A stretch of DNA of 35,551 nt from Planctomycetaceae bacterium (GCA_016795075.1 JAEUIP010000012.1:1-35551); one strand, 5' to 3'; positions 1 through 8,612 are shown, counted from the first letter of the stretch. The notes: generated from the sequence alone by a model not told the origin. Translations and numbers: made by a program.

Positions 1-1042
1 ACATGATTGCCGTCCAAAAGAAACAAAAGAAGAAGATCAGGCCAACGTTACAAAGATTGTATAGCAAATGCCCGGGTTGGAAGGCATTCGCCCACGATTC
101 GAAAAACGGCGAGAACTGCCCAAAGAACTGGAACAGCAAGTATGGGAAAATTAACAGGGTCGTGGAGAAAATGATCGGCATCACGCCAGCTTGCAGCATC
201 CGGAGCGGCATGTATTGCTTGGTACCACCAAAAACGCGACGCCCACGAACGTGCTTCGCACTTTGGGTCGGGATACGCCGTTGGGACTGCATTACATACA
301 CGGTCGAAGCAACGACCGCGATAAATAGAAACGCCAGTACCAGCAGCAGTTCGATACCAACCTTCGACGAATCGAAACCGTTGAGTCGCAACTCTGCATC
401 ACCGATCAGACTTCCCAATGCACCTGGCATCGATGCCAAAATGCCACCCATGATCAGAAGGCTGATTCCATTGCCAATGCCGTATTCATCAATTTGCTCG
501 CCGAGCCACATCAAGAATACGCTACCCGCGGTCATGATCAAGACCGCAACAATTTGCCATCCCAACATCAAATGGCCGTCCGACTCAAACTCGGACGCGG
601 TCAAATTCGCTCCGCCTCCTTGGTCCGCCATCAAATACATGCGCACGTAAAGGAAGCTTTGCACAAAACAAAGAATGACCGTTACATACCTCGTGTAGTC
701 ATTGATCTTCTTTCGACCCGACTCACCCTCTTTACGCAACTCTACCAATGGTTGGTAAACATTACTTAGGAGTTGAAACATGATCGATGCCGAAATGTAC
801 GGCATAATTCCGAGACCAAAAATCGTGGCCTGACTTAGCTGACTTGCACTCAGAACTTGAACGGTCTCGAGCAATGCAGTCAAACCACCGGTGTTGTTCC
901 GGGAGCCCTCCATTGCCTGGATATCAACCACTGGCAAGTAAATCGTCCAGCCAATTCGGAAAATCGCGAGCAGGAAAAGCGTCAGAAAAATCTTTTGCCG
1001 TAGCTCCGGAATTGAGAAGACGGTACGAAGTTTTTCCAACAT
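1..1042 (-). CDS. secY: Protein translocase subunit SecY (N-terminal part, cut by window edge)
   Basis: SecY is the channel-forming subunit of the SecYEG translocon in the inner membrane. I translated the minus strand from the ATG at 1042 and the frame stays open for 347 codons to the left edge. The N-terminus MLEKLRTVFSIPELRQKI is typical, followed by hydrophobic helix 1, a luminal plug-like stretch and a TIFGLGIMPYISASI segment characteristic of TM2. The last visible residues (NLCNVGLIFFFCFFWTAIM) match the long hydrophobic segment late in SecY. The stop codon is outside the window. It follows rplO with a 68-nt gap, its usual position at the end of the spc operon, so it is probably co-transcribed with the ribosomal genes. 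Family assignment is firm; only the C-terminus is unseen. Confidence 0.96.
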   Translation of the reverse strand, partial: MLEKLRTVFSIPELRQKIFLTLFLLAIFRIGWTIYLPVVDIQAMEGSRNNTGGLTALLETVQVLSASQLSQATIFGLGIMPYISASIMFQLLSNVYQPLVELRKEGESGRKKINDYTRYVTVILCFVQSFLYVRMYLMADQGGGANLTASEFESDGHLMLGWQIVAVLIMTAGSVFLMWLGEQIDEYGIGNGISLLIMGGILASMPGALGSLIGDAELRLNGFDSSKVGIELLLVLAFLFIAVVASTVYVMQSQRRIPTQSAKHVRGRRVFGGTKQYMPLRMLQAGVMPIIFSTTLLIFPYLLFQFFGQFSPFFESWANAFQPGHLLYNLCNVGLIFFFCFFWTAIM

Positions 1043-1110
1043 AGCTTTTTATCTCCAACCTATACGCCGCGACGTCCCTGTCATTCGGGGCAAATCTTGC
1101 CGCGACAGAA

Positions 1111-1602
1111 CTATTTTTTGGCGCTGCGTTGCTTATTCTTAACTACTGGGGCCGGACCAGGAAGTACCGTAACCGAACCGCCTGCTTGCTCAATCTTCGC
1201 CTTGGCACTCGCGCTGAACTGGTGAGCTGTGACCTTCAAAGCCTTGGTCAACTCTCCCATTCCGAGAATCTTGATCTGATCAAAGGTTCGCTTGGCCAAA
1301 TTCCGACCTTGCAACGTTTGAACGTTGACCTCGTCGCCAGCGGAAAATTCTCGTTCCAAATCGCGAACGTTCACCGAAACAACTAGATCCGCAAACGAAT
1401 TGGTAAAACCGCGTTTAGGAATCCGGCGGAACAAAGGCATGGTACCGCCTTGAAAGACCACCGACTGGCCACGCCCAGGACGCGAACGCTGTCCCTTGTG
1501 ACCACGACCGCCGGTCTTACCCTGACCCGAACCCGGACCACGGCCTAATCGCTTCCGCGGACGAGTTCCCGTAATTCCTTCATTAACTTCATTCAAATTC
1601 AT
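1111..1602 (-). CDS. rplO: 50S ribosomal protein L15
   Basis: L15 is a late-assembly protein of the large subunit. The 163-aa product has the Gly/Arg-rich N-terminal tail (RLGRGPGSGQGKTGGRGHKG) that threads into 23S rRNA, the central GGTMPLFRRIPKRGF motif, and the C-terminal globular part ending in a basic KNKQRSAKK tail. Its ATG overlaps the rpsE stop as ATGA, so translation is probably coupled. That tight junction leaves no room for rpmD (L30), which in many bacteria lies between rpsE and rplO. Length is slightly above the usual 145-150 aa. Confidence 0.98.
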   Translation of the reverse strand: MNLNEVNEGITGTRPRKRLGRGPGSGQGKTGGRGHKGQRSRPGRGQSVVFQGGTMPLFRRIPKRGFTNSFADLVVSVNVRDLEREFSAGDEVNVQTLQGRNLAKRTFDQIKILGMGELTKALKVTAHQFSASAKAKIEQAGGSVTVLPGPAPVVKNKQRSAKK

Positions 1603-2084
1603 GACAAGGACACTCCTCGCAATTGCTCAATCGTTTCGCGGGTCCGCAACTGGGTCAACGCCGCCAAGGTGGCCTTAACGACCGTGACTGGATTTGTACT
1701 TCCCAAGTTCTTGGTCAGAACGTTGTGCAACCCAGCAGCTTCACATACTGCCCGAACCGCCGCACCCGCAATAATGCCAGTACCCGGCCCAGCAGGCAAC
1801 AACAACACGGTCGACGCCCCGTATGAGCCTTGAACCGCGTGAGGAATCGTTCCCTCGATAACCGGAAACTTCTGCATGCGACGAGCCGCTTGCTTGTTTC
1901 CTTTTTCGACGCTTGGTGGAACTTCATTGGCTTTGCCGTAACCAACGCCTACGCGTCCGTTACCATCACCAACGACCACACACGCCGCGAAACTAAAACG
2001 ACGACCACCCTTGACCACCGAGGCGCATCGCTTGATTTTGACTACATTTTCGATCAGTTGATCGTTGCTTCGACTTTCAGCCAC
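1599..2084 (-). CDS. rpsE: 30S ribosomal protein S5
   Basis: S5 is a small-subunit protein at the mRNA entry site that affects decoding fidelity. The N-terminal double-stranded-RNA-binding fold is visible as ENVVKIKRCASVVKGGRRF and VVVGDGNGRVGVGYGKANEV, followed by the C-terminal GPGTGIIAGAAVRAV and GLHNVLTKNLGSTNP motifs. The frame can be extended to a TTG at 2102. I prefer the GTG at 2084 because AGGGAG (2096-2091) lies 6 nt upstream as a good ribosome binding site, and VAESRSNDQLIENV is a sensible S5 N-terminus. This gives 161 aa. The stop overlaps the rplO start by 4 nt. Confidence 0.96.
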   Translation of the reverse strand: MAESRSNDQLIENVVKIKRCASVVKGGRRFSFAACVVVGDGNGRVGVGYGKANEVPPSVEKGNKQAARRMQKFPVIEGTIPHAVQGSYGASTVLLLPAGPGTGIIAGAAVRAVCEAAGLHNVLTKNLGSTNPVTVVKATLAALTQLRTRETIEQLRGVSLS

Positions 2085-2123
2085 AGATGGCTCCCTACAC
2101 AAATTCGTATCGATCGTACCAAG

Positions 2124-2492
2124 TTAAAACTGCAAGCCGCCTTCACGCGCTGCATTGGCAACTTCCGCCACGCGACCATGGAACCGAAACTGGCCACGAT
2201 CAAAGCGGCAACGTTCGATTCCGGCAGCCAACGCTCGCTTCGCCAGAATTGTCCCGATCTTCTTGGCTGCTTCGCAATTTCCACCATACGCAACCTCGGC
2301 TTGAAAAGCCTTCTCTTGCGTACTAGCCGAAGCCAACGTTTTGCCCGACTCATCATCGATCAACTGACACATCAAATGTCGGTTGCTCCGGAAAACCGAT
2401 AGTCGCGGCACATCACTGCATCCACGTAGTTTTTTCCGAACCCGATTCTGCCGGCGCCAACGCCGCAAGTTCTTGATTTTGACCGCTTTCAC
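2124..2492 (-). CDS. rplR: 50S ribosomal protein L18
   Basis: L18 binds 5S rRNA together with L5 and joins it to the central protuberance. The 122-aa protein shows a basic N-terminal tail (RRWRRQNRVRKKLRG), the PRLSVFRSNRHLMCQLIDD core and the C-terminal FDRGQFRFHGRVAEVANAAR motif typical of the family. The start is GTG at 2492, preceded by an AAGGTG-type ribosome binding site about 8 nt upstream; an in-frame stop just above rules out a longer form. It sits between rplF (86-nt gap) and rpsE (39-nt gap), the canonical spc order. Confidence 0.97.
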   Translation of the reverse strand: MKAVKIKNLRRWRRQNRVRKKLRGCSDVPRLSVFRSNRHLMCQLIDDESGKTLASASTQEKAFQAEVAYGGNCEAAKKIGTILAKRALAAGIERCRFDRGQFRFHGRVAEVANAAREGGLQF

Positions 2493-2578
2493 AGGACATC
2501 ACCTTACTGAATATCCACCAACGAAATCGCGATTCACCCGAATCGCCGCTCTCGTTTGATTCAAAAACTACCCACAAA

Positions 2579-3121
2579 CTATGACTTGGCTGACTTACCA
2601 GCCTTCAACTTGATTACTTCACCTTGATAACGAATTCCCTTGCCCTTGTACGGTTCAGGTTTTCGTAAGGCTCGAACTGCCGCCGCAAACTCGCCAACTG
2701 CTTGTTTGTCGCACCCTTTGACCAAAACGTGCGTTTGGTCGGGACAGGTCACGGACAGCCCAGCAGGAACTTTCTTTTTCAACTCGTTCGCAAAGCCCAC
2801 CCGCAAGGTAAGTTCGTCGCCTTTGAGCGAGCAAACATAACCCACACCTTGTAGCTCCAACTTCTTTTCGTAGCCGCTCTTCACGCCAATGATCATATTG
2901 TTGATCAACGCTCGGGTCAAACCGTGAAACGCACGAGCCGTCCGTCCCTCGATCGCTCTGACCTGAAGTGACTTTCCATCCGCGTCCACTTCCACGCTGA
3001 CCTCCGGGCGCAACGTATACCGCAGCGTCCCTTGCGGACCAGTGACCTCAATCTCACGGCCCTGAAGGTTGACCTTCACGCCATCAAGAATCGAGACAGC
3101 TTTATTTCCAATTCGTGACAT
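2579..3121 (-). CDS. rplF: 50S ribosomal protein L6
   Basis: L6 is a two-domain large-subunit protein near the factor-binding centre. The product has the usual N-terminus MSRIGNKAVSI, the ARAFHGLTRALINNMIIGV segment linking the repeats, and the family C-terminal signature EPYKGKGIRYQGEVIKLKAGK. The frame can be extended six codons upstream to 3139, but the ATG at 3121 matches the universal L6 start, giving 180 aa. Spacing is 81 nt from rpsH upstream and 86 nt to rplR downstream. Confidence 0.97.
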   Translation of the reverse strand: MSRIGNKAVSILDGVKVNLQGREIEVTGPQGTLRYTLRPEVSVEVDADGKSLQVRAIEGRTARAFHGLTRALINNMIIGVKSGYEKKLELQGVGYVCSLKGDELTLRVGFANELKKKVPAGLSVTCPDQTHVLVKGCDKQAVGEFAAAVRALRKPEPYKGKGIRYQGEVIKLKAGKSAKS

Positions 3122-3202
3122 TTCCGAACTCTTTCGCACGCGCGGTGAAAAAAAGACTACTGTGAAAGAAACCTTGTTACCAAGGTATCCTTCGCCATCA
3201 AT

Positions 3203-3598
3203 TTACCAAACTTCACACAGGACTTCGCCACCAACCTTTTGTTGGCGGGCCTCACGGTCACTGATCACACCGTGGCTCGTACTCAACACGCGAATCCCCA
3301 GTCCACCCAGAACCGGCCGCAAATCCTTCGCGTGGAAATAGATCCGTCGCCCAGGACAGCTCACTCGCTTCACTTTTTGGATCACCTTCTCACCACTCGG
3401 GCCGTACTTCAGCTCGATGCGCAAGACCGGGGCCGGCTTCTCGTCCAGCACCGCAAAGTCCCAAATATAGCCTTCTCGCTTCAAAACTTCCGCGACACCG
3501 CGTTTAACTTTCGAAACCGGCATATCGACGAAGGACTTCTCAACGTTTACCGCGTTGCGAATTCGGGTCAACATGTCCGCAATTGGATCAGTCATCAT
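3203..3598 (-). CDS. rpsH: 30S ribosomal protein S8
   Basis: S8 is a primary 16S rRNA-binding protein and, in enterobacteria, the translational repressor of the spc operon. The 131-aa chain starts MMTDPIADMLTRIRNAV, the standard S8 N-terminus, and ends with the signature region GLGIRVLSTSHGVISDREAR and GGEVLCEVW. Two consecutive ATGs (3598, 3595) are possible; a TTGAGGAT ribosome binding site lies upstream. The longer frame to 3640 overlaps rpsN and carries no conserved residues, so I rejected it. Confidence 0.97.
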   Translation of the reverse strand: MMTDPIADMLTRIRNAVNVEKSFVDMPVSKVKRGVAEVLKREGYIWDFAVLDEKPAPVLRIELKYGPSGEKVIQKVKRVSCPGRRIYFHAKDLRPVLGGLGIRVLSTSHGVISDREARQQKVGGEVLCEVW

Positions 3599-3617
3599 GG
3601 TTGCTAAATCCTCAATC

Positions 3618-3803
3618 CTACCAGCTTGCCTTGCGAACACCAGGAATCAGGCCATTGTCGGCCAGCTTCCGGAAACAGATTCGGCAAATGCCGAACTTCC
3701 GGTAAACCGCACGTGGACGACCGCACATCTTGCACCGATTCTCACTCCGTGCCGAAAACTTCGGCTTGCGCATGGCCTTGGCTATCTTCGCTTTACTCGC
3801 CAC
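3618..3803 (-). CDS. rpsN: 30S ribosomal protein S14, zinc-binding type
   Basis: S14 assembles late into the head of the small subunit. This is the short (61 aa) zinc-binding form (sometimes called type Z): it has two CxxC pairs, C24-x2-C27 and C40-x2-C43, within [20 protein letters not shown], and the C-terminal [14 protein letters not shown]. The longer zinc-free paralogue of many bacteria is about 100 aa and lacks these cysteines. It lies between rplE (87-nt gap) and rpsH (19-nt gap), its canonical place. Confidence 0.97.
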   Translation of the reverse strand: MASKAKIAKAMRKPKFSARSENRCKMCGRPRAVYRKFGICRICFRKLADNGLIPGVRKASW

Positions 3804-3890
3804 GAAATATCACCTACAAAAAGTTGACCCGACCCCAAATACTTTATTCCACCCACCCACATCCAACCGCCCACCCCAAACCCAGGCGAC

Positions 3891-4493
3891 CTATTCGGCC
3901 CCTCCGCCGACCTTCCCCGACTCCGATCTACGGCGCCGGAAAGGAATCCCAAATTGCTCCAGTAGCAAACGGCCTTCTGCGTCGTTCCGAGCCGTGGTGA
4001 CGAAGCAAATGTTCATCCCCTGTTTCCGGGTAAACTTGTCCGGATTCAGTTCTGGGAACACTAGATATTCCGTCAGGCTCATGCTGTAATTGCCGTGCCC
4101 ATCAAATGCCTTGTCGTTCACGCCCCGAAAGTCGCGAACACGAGGTAATACAAATGTAATCAAACGATCCAAAAACTCGTACATGCGGTTGCCGCGCAAC
4201 GTCACCTTGACGCCAATCGGCATCCCCTGCCGCAAACGGAAGTTCGCAATACTCTGACGAGCCAAAGTGACCATCGCCTTTTGACCTGCAATCAAGGTCA
4301 TGGCCGCTTGCGCATCTTCGATATTCTTCTTGTCAGTCACCGCACTACCAACGCCCATGTTGATAATGATCTTGTCTAACTTTGGCAATGACATCAAGTT
4401 CGAACGACCGGTTTGCTCGCGTAAAACCGGCACAATCGCCTCGCGGTACAGCGTCCGCAAACGAGCTTCGTAATTCTCTGGTAGTTCCGCCAT
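3891..4493 (-). CDS. rplE: 50S ribosomal protein L5
   Basis: L5 binds 5S rRNA and contacts the P-site tRNA in the central protuberance. The 200-aa product shows [14 protein letters not shown], the [25 protein letters not shown] region, [16 protein letters not shown] and the [13 protein letters not shown] motif. It is about 20 residues longer than the usual 179 aa; the extra residues form an Arg/Gly-rich tail after GIPFRRRR. Its ATG lies one nucleotide after the rplN stop, so there is no room for rplX (L24), which normally separates these two genes. Confidence 0.97.
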   Translation of the reverse strand: MAELPENYEARLRTLYREAIVPVLREQTGRSNLMSLPKLDKIIINMGVGSAVTDKKNIEDAQAAMTLIAGQKAMVTLARQSIANFRLRQGMPIGVKVTLRGNRMYEFLDRLITFVLPRVRDFRGVNDKAFDGHGNYSMSLTEYLVFPELNPDKFTRKQGMNICFVTTARNDAEGRLLLEQFGIPFRRRRSESGKVGGGAE

Positions 4494-4494
4494 C

Positions 4495-4863
4495 TCAAAT
4501 CACCTCGTTTGCCAGGCTAACGATTTTCATGAACTTTCTCGCTCGCAACTCGCGGGCCACAGCACCAAAAATACGAGTTCCTCGAGGATTACCGTCCTTG
4601 TCAATAATGACGGCTGCGTTCGCGTCAAAACGAATATAGCTGCCGTCTTCCCGGCGAGTTGGCTGCTTCGTTCGCACGACAACTGCACGCACGACTTGCT
4701 TCTTCTTGACGTCACTCCCAGCAATGACACCCTTCACGCTGCAGATAATGACGTCGCCCAACCCAGCGTAACGGCGACGGGTTCCACCCAACACCTTGAT
4801 GCACATCAGTTCCTTGGCGCCGGTATTATCAGCCACCGCCAAGCGAGTTTCCTGTTGAATCAT
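4495..4863 (-). CDS. rplN: 50S ribosomal protein L14
   Basis: L14 lies at the subunit interface and forms an intersubunit bridge. The 122-aa sequence is highly conserved: [20 protein letters not shown] at the start, the [20 protein letters not shown] segment, and [20 protein letters not shown] near the end. Its ATG overlaps the rpsQ stop (ATGA) and its stop is followed after one nucleotide by the rplE start, making rpsQ-rplN-rplE a tightly packed unit. Confidence 0.98.
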   Translation of the reverse strand: MIQQETRLAVADNTGAKELMCIKVLGGTRRRYAGLGDVIICSVKGVIAGSDVKKKQVVRAVVVRTKQPTRREDGSYIRFDANAAVIIDKDGNPRGTRIFGAVARELRARKFMKIVSLANEVI

Positions 4864-5180
4864 TGTTGGACCTCTGCTTCCTTATGATCTTCCTTCTGAT
4901 GACGTCGAACTTCTTTCAAAGCCGCCACGTCAACAGCGGTGCTCTTTTCAACAATTCGGACCAAAGCCCAGCGCTTCAGCCGAGACAACGGCCGAGATTC
5001 GATGATCTCCACCTTGTCGCCAACGCCGGCTTCGTTGTTCTCGTCGTGCACGTAGCATTTGCTTCGCGAACGAACGTACTTCTTGTACTTCTTATCCATC
5101 ACCATACGACGGATCTCGACGACCAACGTCTTATTCATCTTGTTGCTGGTGACCACACCGGTCGACACTCGCTTTGGCAT
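4860..5180 (-). CDS. rpsQ: 30S ribosomal protein S17
   Basis: S17 is a primary 16S rRNA-binding protein with an OB fold. The family features are present: a start with [20 protein letters not shown], then [16 protein letters not shown] and [18 protein letters not shown]. At 106 aa it is longer than the roughly 85-aa E. coli protein; the extra part is a charged C-terminal tail (about 25 residues, rich in Lys, Glu and His). The stop overlaps the rplN ATG by 4 nt. A 101-nt gap separates it from rpmC upstream. Confidence 0.96.
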   Translation of the reverse strand: MPKRVSTGVVTSNKMNKTLVVEIRRMVMDKKYKKYVRSRSKCYVHDENNEAGVGDKVEIIESRPLSRLKRWALVRIVEKSTAVDVAALKEVRRHQKEDHKEAEVQQ

Positions 5181-5281
5181 CGTCAGTCATTACCCTATGT
5201 TAAAAACCTACCTTGCCCAACCTACATTACACCGCACGACACCACCGCCCCAAGCGGGAAGCCAAGACTACAACAACGCCG

Positions 5282-5491
5282 TTACTTCACGCTGGCCATA
5301 GCACGTTGACTTTGAACCGTTTTGATCTGCGCGATCAACTTGCGGTTCCGCATCAGTTCACTTGGAACGTCCAACCGATCTGTTTGAGCTTTAACCCGTA
5401 ACCAAAACAGAGCCTTGGTGGTATCTTCCAGAGCGTCAGCCAGCTGGTCGTCATTCATTTCCCGCAGTTGCGAAACTGTTAACTTTTCCAT
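5282..5491 (-). CDS. rpmC: 50S ribosomal protein L29
   Basis: L29 is a small two-helix protein near the exit tunnel, part of the docking site for SRP and trigger factor. The 69-aa chain MEKLTVSQLREMNDDQLADA has the helical hairpin pattern of L29, with a central LFWLRVKAQTDRLDVPSELM segment and a second helix RNRKLIAQIKTVQSQR. It starts 3 nt after the rplP stop and is followed by rpsQ, the expected order. Confidence 0.95.
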   Translation of the reverse strand: MEKLTVSQLREMNDDQLADALEDTTKALFWLRVKAQTDRLDVPSELMRNRKLIAQIKTVQSQRAMASVK

Positions 5492-5494
5492 GGC

Positions 5495-5935
5495 TTACTC
5501 CGATTCACCCGAACCAATTTTTGTTTGCTTGCCGATCATTCGGACCCGCATTGGCATTTTGTGAGCCAAGCGTGCTAGACAGATCTTCGCTTGTTGTTCT
5601 GTCACGCCGCTCAATTCGTACAACACCGTTCCCGGACGGATATTAGCCACCCAGAATTCCGGCTCACCCTTACCTTTACCCATCCGAGTTTCCAACGGAC
5701 GGGACGTGACCGACCGATGCGGAAATACGCGAATGAATAGCCGACCACCGGCGCCGCGGACGTATTGCTGTGCAGCAATACGACCAGCTTCAATGGTCTG
5801 TGCTTTTAACCAAGCAGGCTCTAATGCCTGCAGCCCGAAATCTCCAAAGACGACGCGATTACCGCGCGAGGCATCACCTCTTATACGACCTCTTTGGACC
5901 TTTCGATGCTTTATTCGTCGAGGCATCAGCGCCAT
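5495..5935 (-). CDS. rplP: 50S ribosomal protein L16
   Basis: L16 helps shape the A-site tRNA region of the large subunit. The 146-aa product has the usual N-terminus (MPRRIKHRKVQRGRIRG), the EAGRIAAQQYVRGAGGRLFI region, HRSVTSRPLETRMGKGKGEP and the ARLAHKMPMRVR end. Start ATG 5935 has GGAGAG (5948-5943) 7 nt upstream; ATG 5926 is an alternative. Both start codons lie inside the rpsC coding region, so the first 17-20 codons overlap the rpsC 3' end in another frame. The overlapping part of L16 is strongly conserved, so the overlap is not a mis-chosen start. Confidence 0.96.
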   Translation of the reverse strand: MALMPRRIKHRKVQRGRIRGDASRGNRVVFGDFGLQALEPAWLKAQTIEAGRIAAQQYVRGAGGRLFIRVFPHRSVTSRPLETRMGKGKGEPEFWVANIRPGTVLYELSGVTEQQAKICLARLAHKMPMRVRMIGKQTKIGSGESE

Positions 5936-6581
5936 CTTCGTTCTCTCCGTACATGCCTTGGTTGACCCACACCTGAACTCCTAAATTCCCCTGAGGCGTC
6001 GATGCTTCAGCGAAACCGTAATCGATCTTCGCTCGCAAAGTGCTCAATGGAATGGAGCCCACGTTTGACTTTTCACGCCGTGCCATTTCGGCACCGCCCA
6101 ATCTACCCGCCAATTGAATCTTGATGCCCTTCGCCCCAGCCTTCATCGTTTCTTCCATCGCTTGCTTCATCGTGCGACGGAAACTGGACCGACGAGCCAA
6201 CTGCTCCGCAATCTTTTCTGCGACCAACTGTGCCTGCAAATCGGCCCGCTTGATTTCCTCAATTCGCAAATTCACCCGTCGTCCAATGAGGTTCTGAATC
6301 TCGGTCTGTAAAACCTCGACTTCCTGTCCCTTCTTTCCGATAATCAAACCAGGACGAGCCACGAACAAAGTTACCCGAACCTCATCACGAGTGCGATCGA
6401 TCTCGATATGATCGATGCCGGCAGCCGCATAGTTCTTCGTGGGGTGCTTCTTCACAAAACCCCGAATTTTCATGTCCTCCATCAACAATGTGGCGAACTC
6501 TTGCTTCGGAGCATACCAGCGACTCTTCCAACCTGTCGTTACACCAGTTCGGAAAGCAACCGGATTGACCTTTTGACCCAT
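5874..6581 (-). CDS. rpsC: 30S ribosomal protein S3
   Basis: S3 lies in the head of the 30S subunit at the mRNA entry pore. The 235-aa protein starts MGQKVNPVAFRTGVTTGWKS, shows the KH-domain loop ARPGLIIGKKGQEVEVL, the EQLARRSSFRRTMKQA motif and the C-terminal domain AKGIKIQLAGRLGGAEMARRE. Its last 20 or so residues (after GMYGENEDGADA) form a basic tail encoded within the overlap with rplP (62 nt from the rplP ATG to the rpsC stop). It follows rplV by 10 nt. Confidence 0.97.
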   Translation of the reverse strand: MGQKVNPVAFRTGVTTGWKSRWYAPKQEFATLLMEDMKIRGFVKKHPTKNYAAAGIDHIEIDRTRDEVRVTLFVARPGLIIGKKGQEVEVLQTEIQNLIGRRVNLRIEEIKRADLQAQLVAEKIAEQLARRSSFRRTMKQAMEETMKAGAKGIKIQLAGRLGGAEMARREKSNVGSIPLSTLRAKIDYGFAEASTPQGNLGVQVWVNQGMYGENEDGADASTNKASKGPKRSYKR

Positions 6582-6591
6582 GTGTTAATCC

Positions 6592-6936
6592 TTATACTTC
6601 TTCCAATGTCACGGAAATGTGGCTCGAACGCTTCTTGATCAAGTGGGACATGCCTCGTCCACCCGGCCGCATCCGCTTGAACATCGGGCCTCCATCCACA
6701 CGGGCGTCGGAAATGATCAAGTCTCCTACCGACACTCGCCGACCCTTGTTCTGGTCCAAGTCCGTCGCATTGCCCAACGCCGACTTGATGACTGCTTCCA
6801 AATAGCGAGCACCACGATGCGGTTGATATCGCAGAATTGCCAACGCCTCGTCCACGAACTTGCCACGAATCAAGTCCGCAACCGGCCGAACCTTCCGCGC
6901 ACTGATTCGTGCACCTTTGTACATTGCTGTGAACAT
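6592..6936 (-). CDS. rplV: 50S ribosomal protein L22
   Basis: L22 lines the peptide exit tunnel with an extended beta hairpin. The 114-aa protein shows YKGARISARKVRPVADLIRG at the start, the YLEAVIKSALGNA helix, and the hairpin region DGGPMFKRMRPGGRGMSHLI followed by KKRSSHISV. Spacing is tight on both sides (12 nt after rpsS, 10 nt before rpsC), consistent with one operon. Confidence 0.97.
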   Translation of the reverse strand: MFTAMYKGARISARKVRPVADLIRGKFVDEALAILRYQPHRGARYLEAVIKSALGNATDLDQNKGRRVSVGDLIISDARVDGGPMFKRMRPGGRGMSHLIKKRSSHISVTLEEV

Positions 6937-6948
6937 TTGCTCTTTCCC

Positions 6949-7227
6949 TTACTTGGTTGCAGCCTTCTTCGCACCGCTGTGACCTCGGAACGTGCGCGTC
7001 AAGACAAACTCCCCTAACTTGTGACCGACCATGTCTTCAGTCACGTAAACCTTGACGTGCGCCTTGCCGTTGTGAACCATAAAGGTATGGCCCACAAATT
7101 CGGGAACAATCGTGCACGACCGCGCCCATGTCTTGATGGGCTCGTGACGTCCAGCCGCCTCCAACTTCATCACCTTCTGATACAAGCTGTCGACGACGTA
7201 AGGACCTTTCTTACCGGATCTGCTCAT
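6949..7227 (-). CDS. rpsS: 30S ribosomal protein S19
   Basis: S19 sits in the 30S head and pairs with S13 near the A and P sites. I start at ATG 7227 because [19 protein letters not shown] is the universal N-terminus; the frame is open upstream to 7305 but those residues are not S19-like. The 92-aa chain includes [20 protein letters not shown] and the C-terminal [19 protein letters not shown] signature. It is followed by rplV after 12 nt. Confidence 0.97.
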   Translation of the reverse strand: MSRSGKKGPYVVDSLYQKVMKLEAAGRHEPIKTWARSCTIVPEFVGHTFMVHNGKAHVKVYVTEDMVGHKLGEFVLTRTFRGHSGAKKAATK

Positions 7228-7311
7228 TGTACTGACCATTTGCCTTGACGGAATCAACGAAACCAACTTAGCCCACACTGCCCGGAACCAAACCCCACAC
7301 ACCAATACTGA

Positions 7312-8169
7312 TTATTTCAGCTTCAAGAGGCCATATCGGCGACTTCGACGACGACGAATAATCGAAGCGTTGCTGGACTTCTGTGGCTTCCGTGTCGAAC
7401 CACCCTTGGCCGACTTGCCTTGCGGGCTGACCGGATGTCGACCACCCTTGGTTCGACCTTCACCACCACCGTGCGGATGGTCGATGGGGTTCATCGCGGT
7501 ACCGCGGACGTAAGGCCGAATACCCATCCAACGCTTCCGGCCCGCTTTACCCAAAACCACTTTCGAATGGTCTGGGTTACTCACCTGGCCAATGGTCGCA
7601 CGGCAATTGCCAGGAACACGACGGATTTCACCACTCGGCAATTGCAACTGAGCCCATCCAGCTTCCCGAGCCATCAAAACGGCGCTTACACCGGCACCAC
7701 GGCACATCGAAGCACCTTGACCAGGTCGCAGTTCGATCGAATGTACGTTTGCACCCGCTGGAATTTTGCTCATAGGCAAACAATTCCCAACGGTCGCCGG
7801 TGCTTCCGGTCCGTTCATCAACACATCACCGGCTTTCACACCATCCGAAGCAATTACGTACGATTTAGTTCCATCGGCGTAGTGCAACAGCGCCAAGCGA
7901 GCACCGCGATTCGGATCATACTGAATCGAATCCACCCGAGCTTCCATTCCATCTTTGTTTCGACGGAAATCAATCAAGCGGTACTGCTGCTTATGACCAC
8001 CACCCCGATGTCGGGCGGTAATCTTGCCCTGGTTATTGCGCCCGCCCTTTTTGGGTTTTGGCAACAGCAGGCTCTTTTCCGGCTTCGCACCACGCGTTAA
8101 CTCAGCAAAATCGCTAACGCTCGCATTGCGCCGACCCGGTGAAATCGGATTGTAGATTCGAATTCCCAT
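7312..8169 (-). CDS. rplB: 50S ribosomal protein L2
   Basis: L2 is needed for subunit association and lies near the peptidyl transferase centre. The start is ATG 8169 ([20 protein letters not shown]), giving 285 aa; an open extension to 8223 is not conserved. The chain contains [20 protein letters not shown], the [20 protein letters not shown] region and the invariant [20 protein letters not shown] motif with the conserved histidine. Gaps are 107 nt from rplW and 84 nt to rpsS. Confidence 0.98.
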   Translation of the reverse strand: MGIRIYNPISPGRRNASVSDFAELTRGAKPEKSLLLPKPKKGGRNNQGKITARHRGGGHKQQYRLIDFRRNKDGMEARVDSIQYDPNRGARLALLHYADGTKSYVIASDGVKAGDVLMNGPEAPATVGNCLPMSKIPAGANVHSIELRPGQGASMCRGAGVSAVLMAREAGWAQLQLPSGEIRRVPGNCRATIGQVSNPDHSKVVLGKAGRKRWMGIRPYVRGTAMNPIDHPHGGGEGRTKGGRHPVSPQGKSAKGGSTRKPQKSSNASIIRRRRSRRYGLLKLK

Positions 8170-8276
8170 TGTACTTCGCTTCCTTAACCACCCCTGATCG
8201 CGTTGCAGTCTAGTTCTCTGCAACCTACAACATTCTCAAACCCACCCCAAACCATCGCCCCAGTCCGTCTCTCGAA

Positions 8277-8612
8277 CTACGAGAACAACTCGATTCGGTC
8301 GTCCCCTGCCAAAGTCACAACGGCTCGCTTCCAGTTCTTCGTCCGGCCATCATACTGGCGGTACCGCTTGGGCTTGCCTTTTCGGTTTTGCACGGCCACC
8401 TTTGACACCTTGACTTTGAACAATCGCTCGATCGCCCGACGAATGTCGTCCTTGTTGGCTACCAAGCTGACCGCAAACGAGTACTTGTTCAGAGTCTCAC
8501 TCAACTCGACGCTCTTCTCCGTAACCAACGGTCGAAGAACTACCTGATGCGGTTCCAGCGTCAAACTGGTTTTATTTTTATCGATCTGTCGCTGCACTGC
8601 CGGCTTCGCCAT
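8277..8612 (-). CDS. rplW: 50S ribosomal protein L23
   Basis: L23 lies at the tunnel exit, where trigger factor and SRP dock. The 111-aa product has a 20-residue N-terminal extension ahead of the family core (QVVLRPLVTEKSVELSETLN), followed by YSFAVSLVANKDDIRRAIE and VSKVAVQNRKGKPKRYRQYD. It lies between rplD (62-nt gap) and rplB as in the canonical S10 operon. Confidence 0.96.
   Translation of the reverse strand: MAKPAVQRQIDKNKTSLTLEPHQVVLRPLVTEKSVELSETLNKYSFAVSLVANKDDIRRAIERLFKVKVSKVAVQNRKGKPKRYRQYDGRTKNWKRAVVTLAGDDRIELFS

Noticed and set aside
3..650. Plus-strand open frame of 215 codons
   Set aside because: It lies antisense to secY, whose minus-strand translation is clearly a SecY protein; the plus-strand product has no family features.
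2085..2102. TTG start for rpsE at 2102
   Set aside because: The GTG at 2084 has an AGGGAG ribosome binding site at good spacing; the TTG lies upstream of that site and would place the site inside the gene.
7420..8100. Plus-strand open frame of 226 codons
   Set aside because: Antisense shadow of rplB; Thr/Arg-rich product without recognisable motifs.
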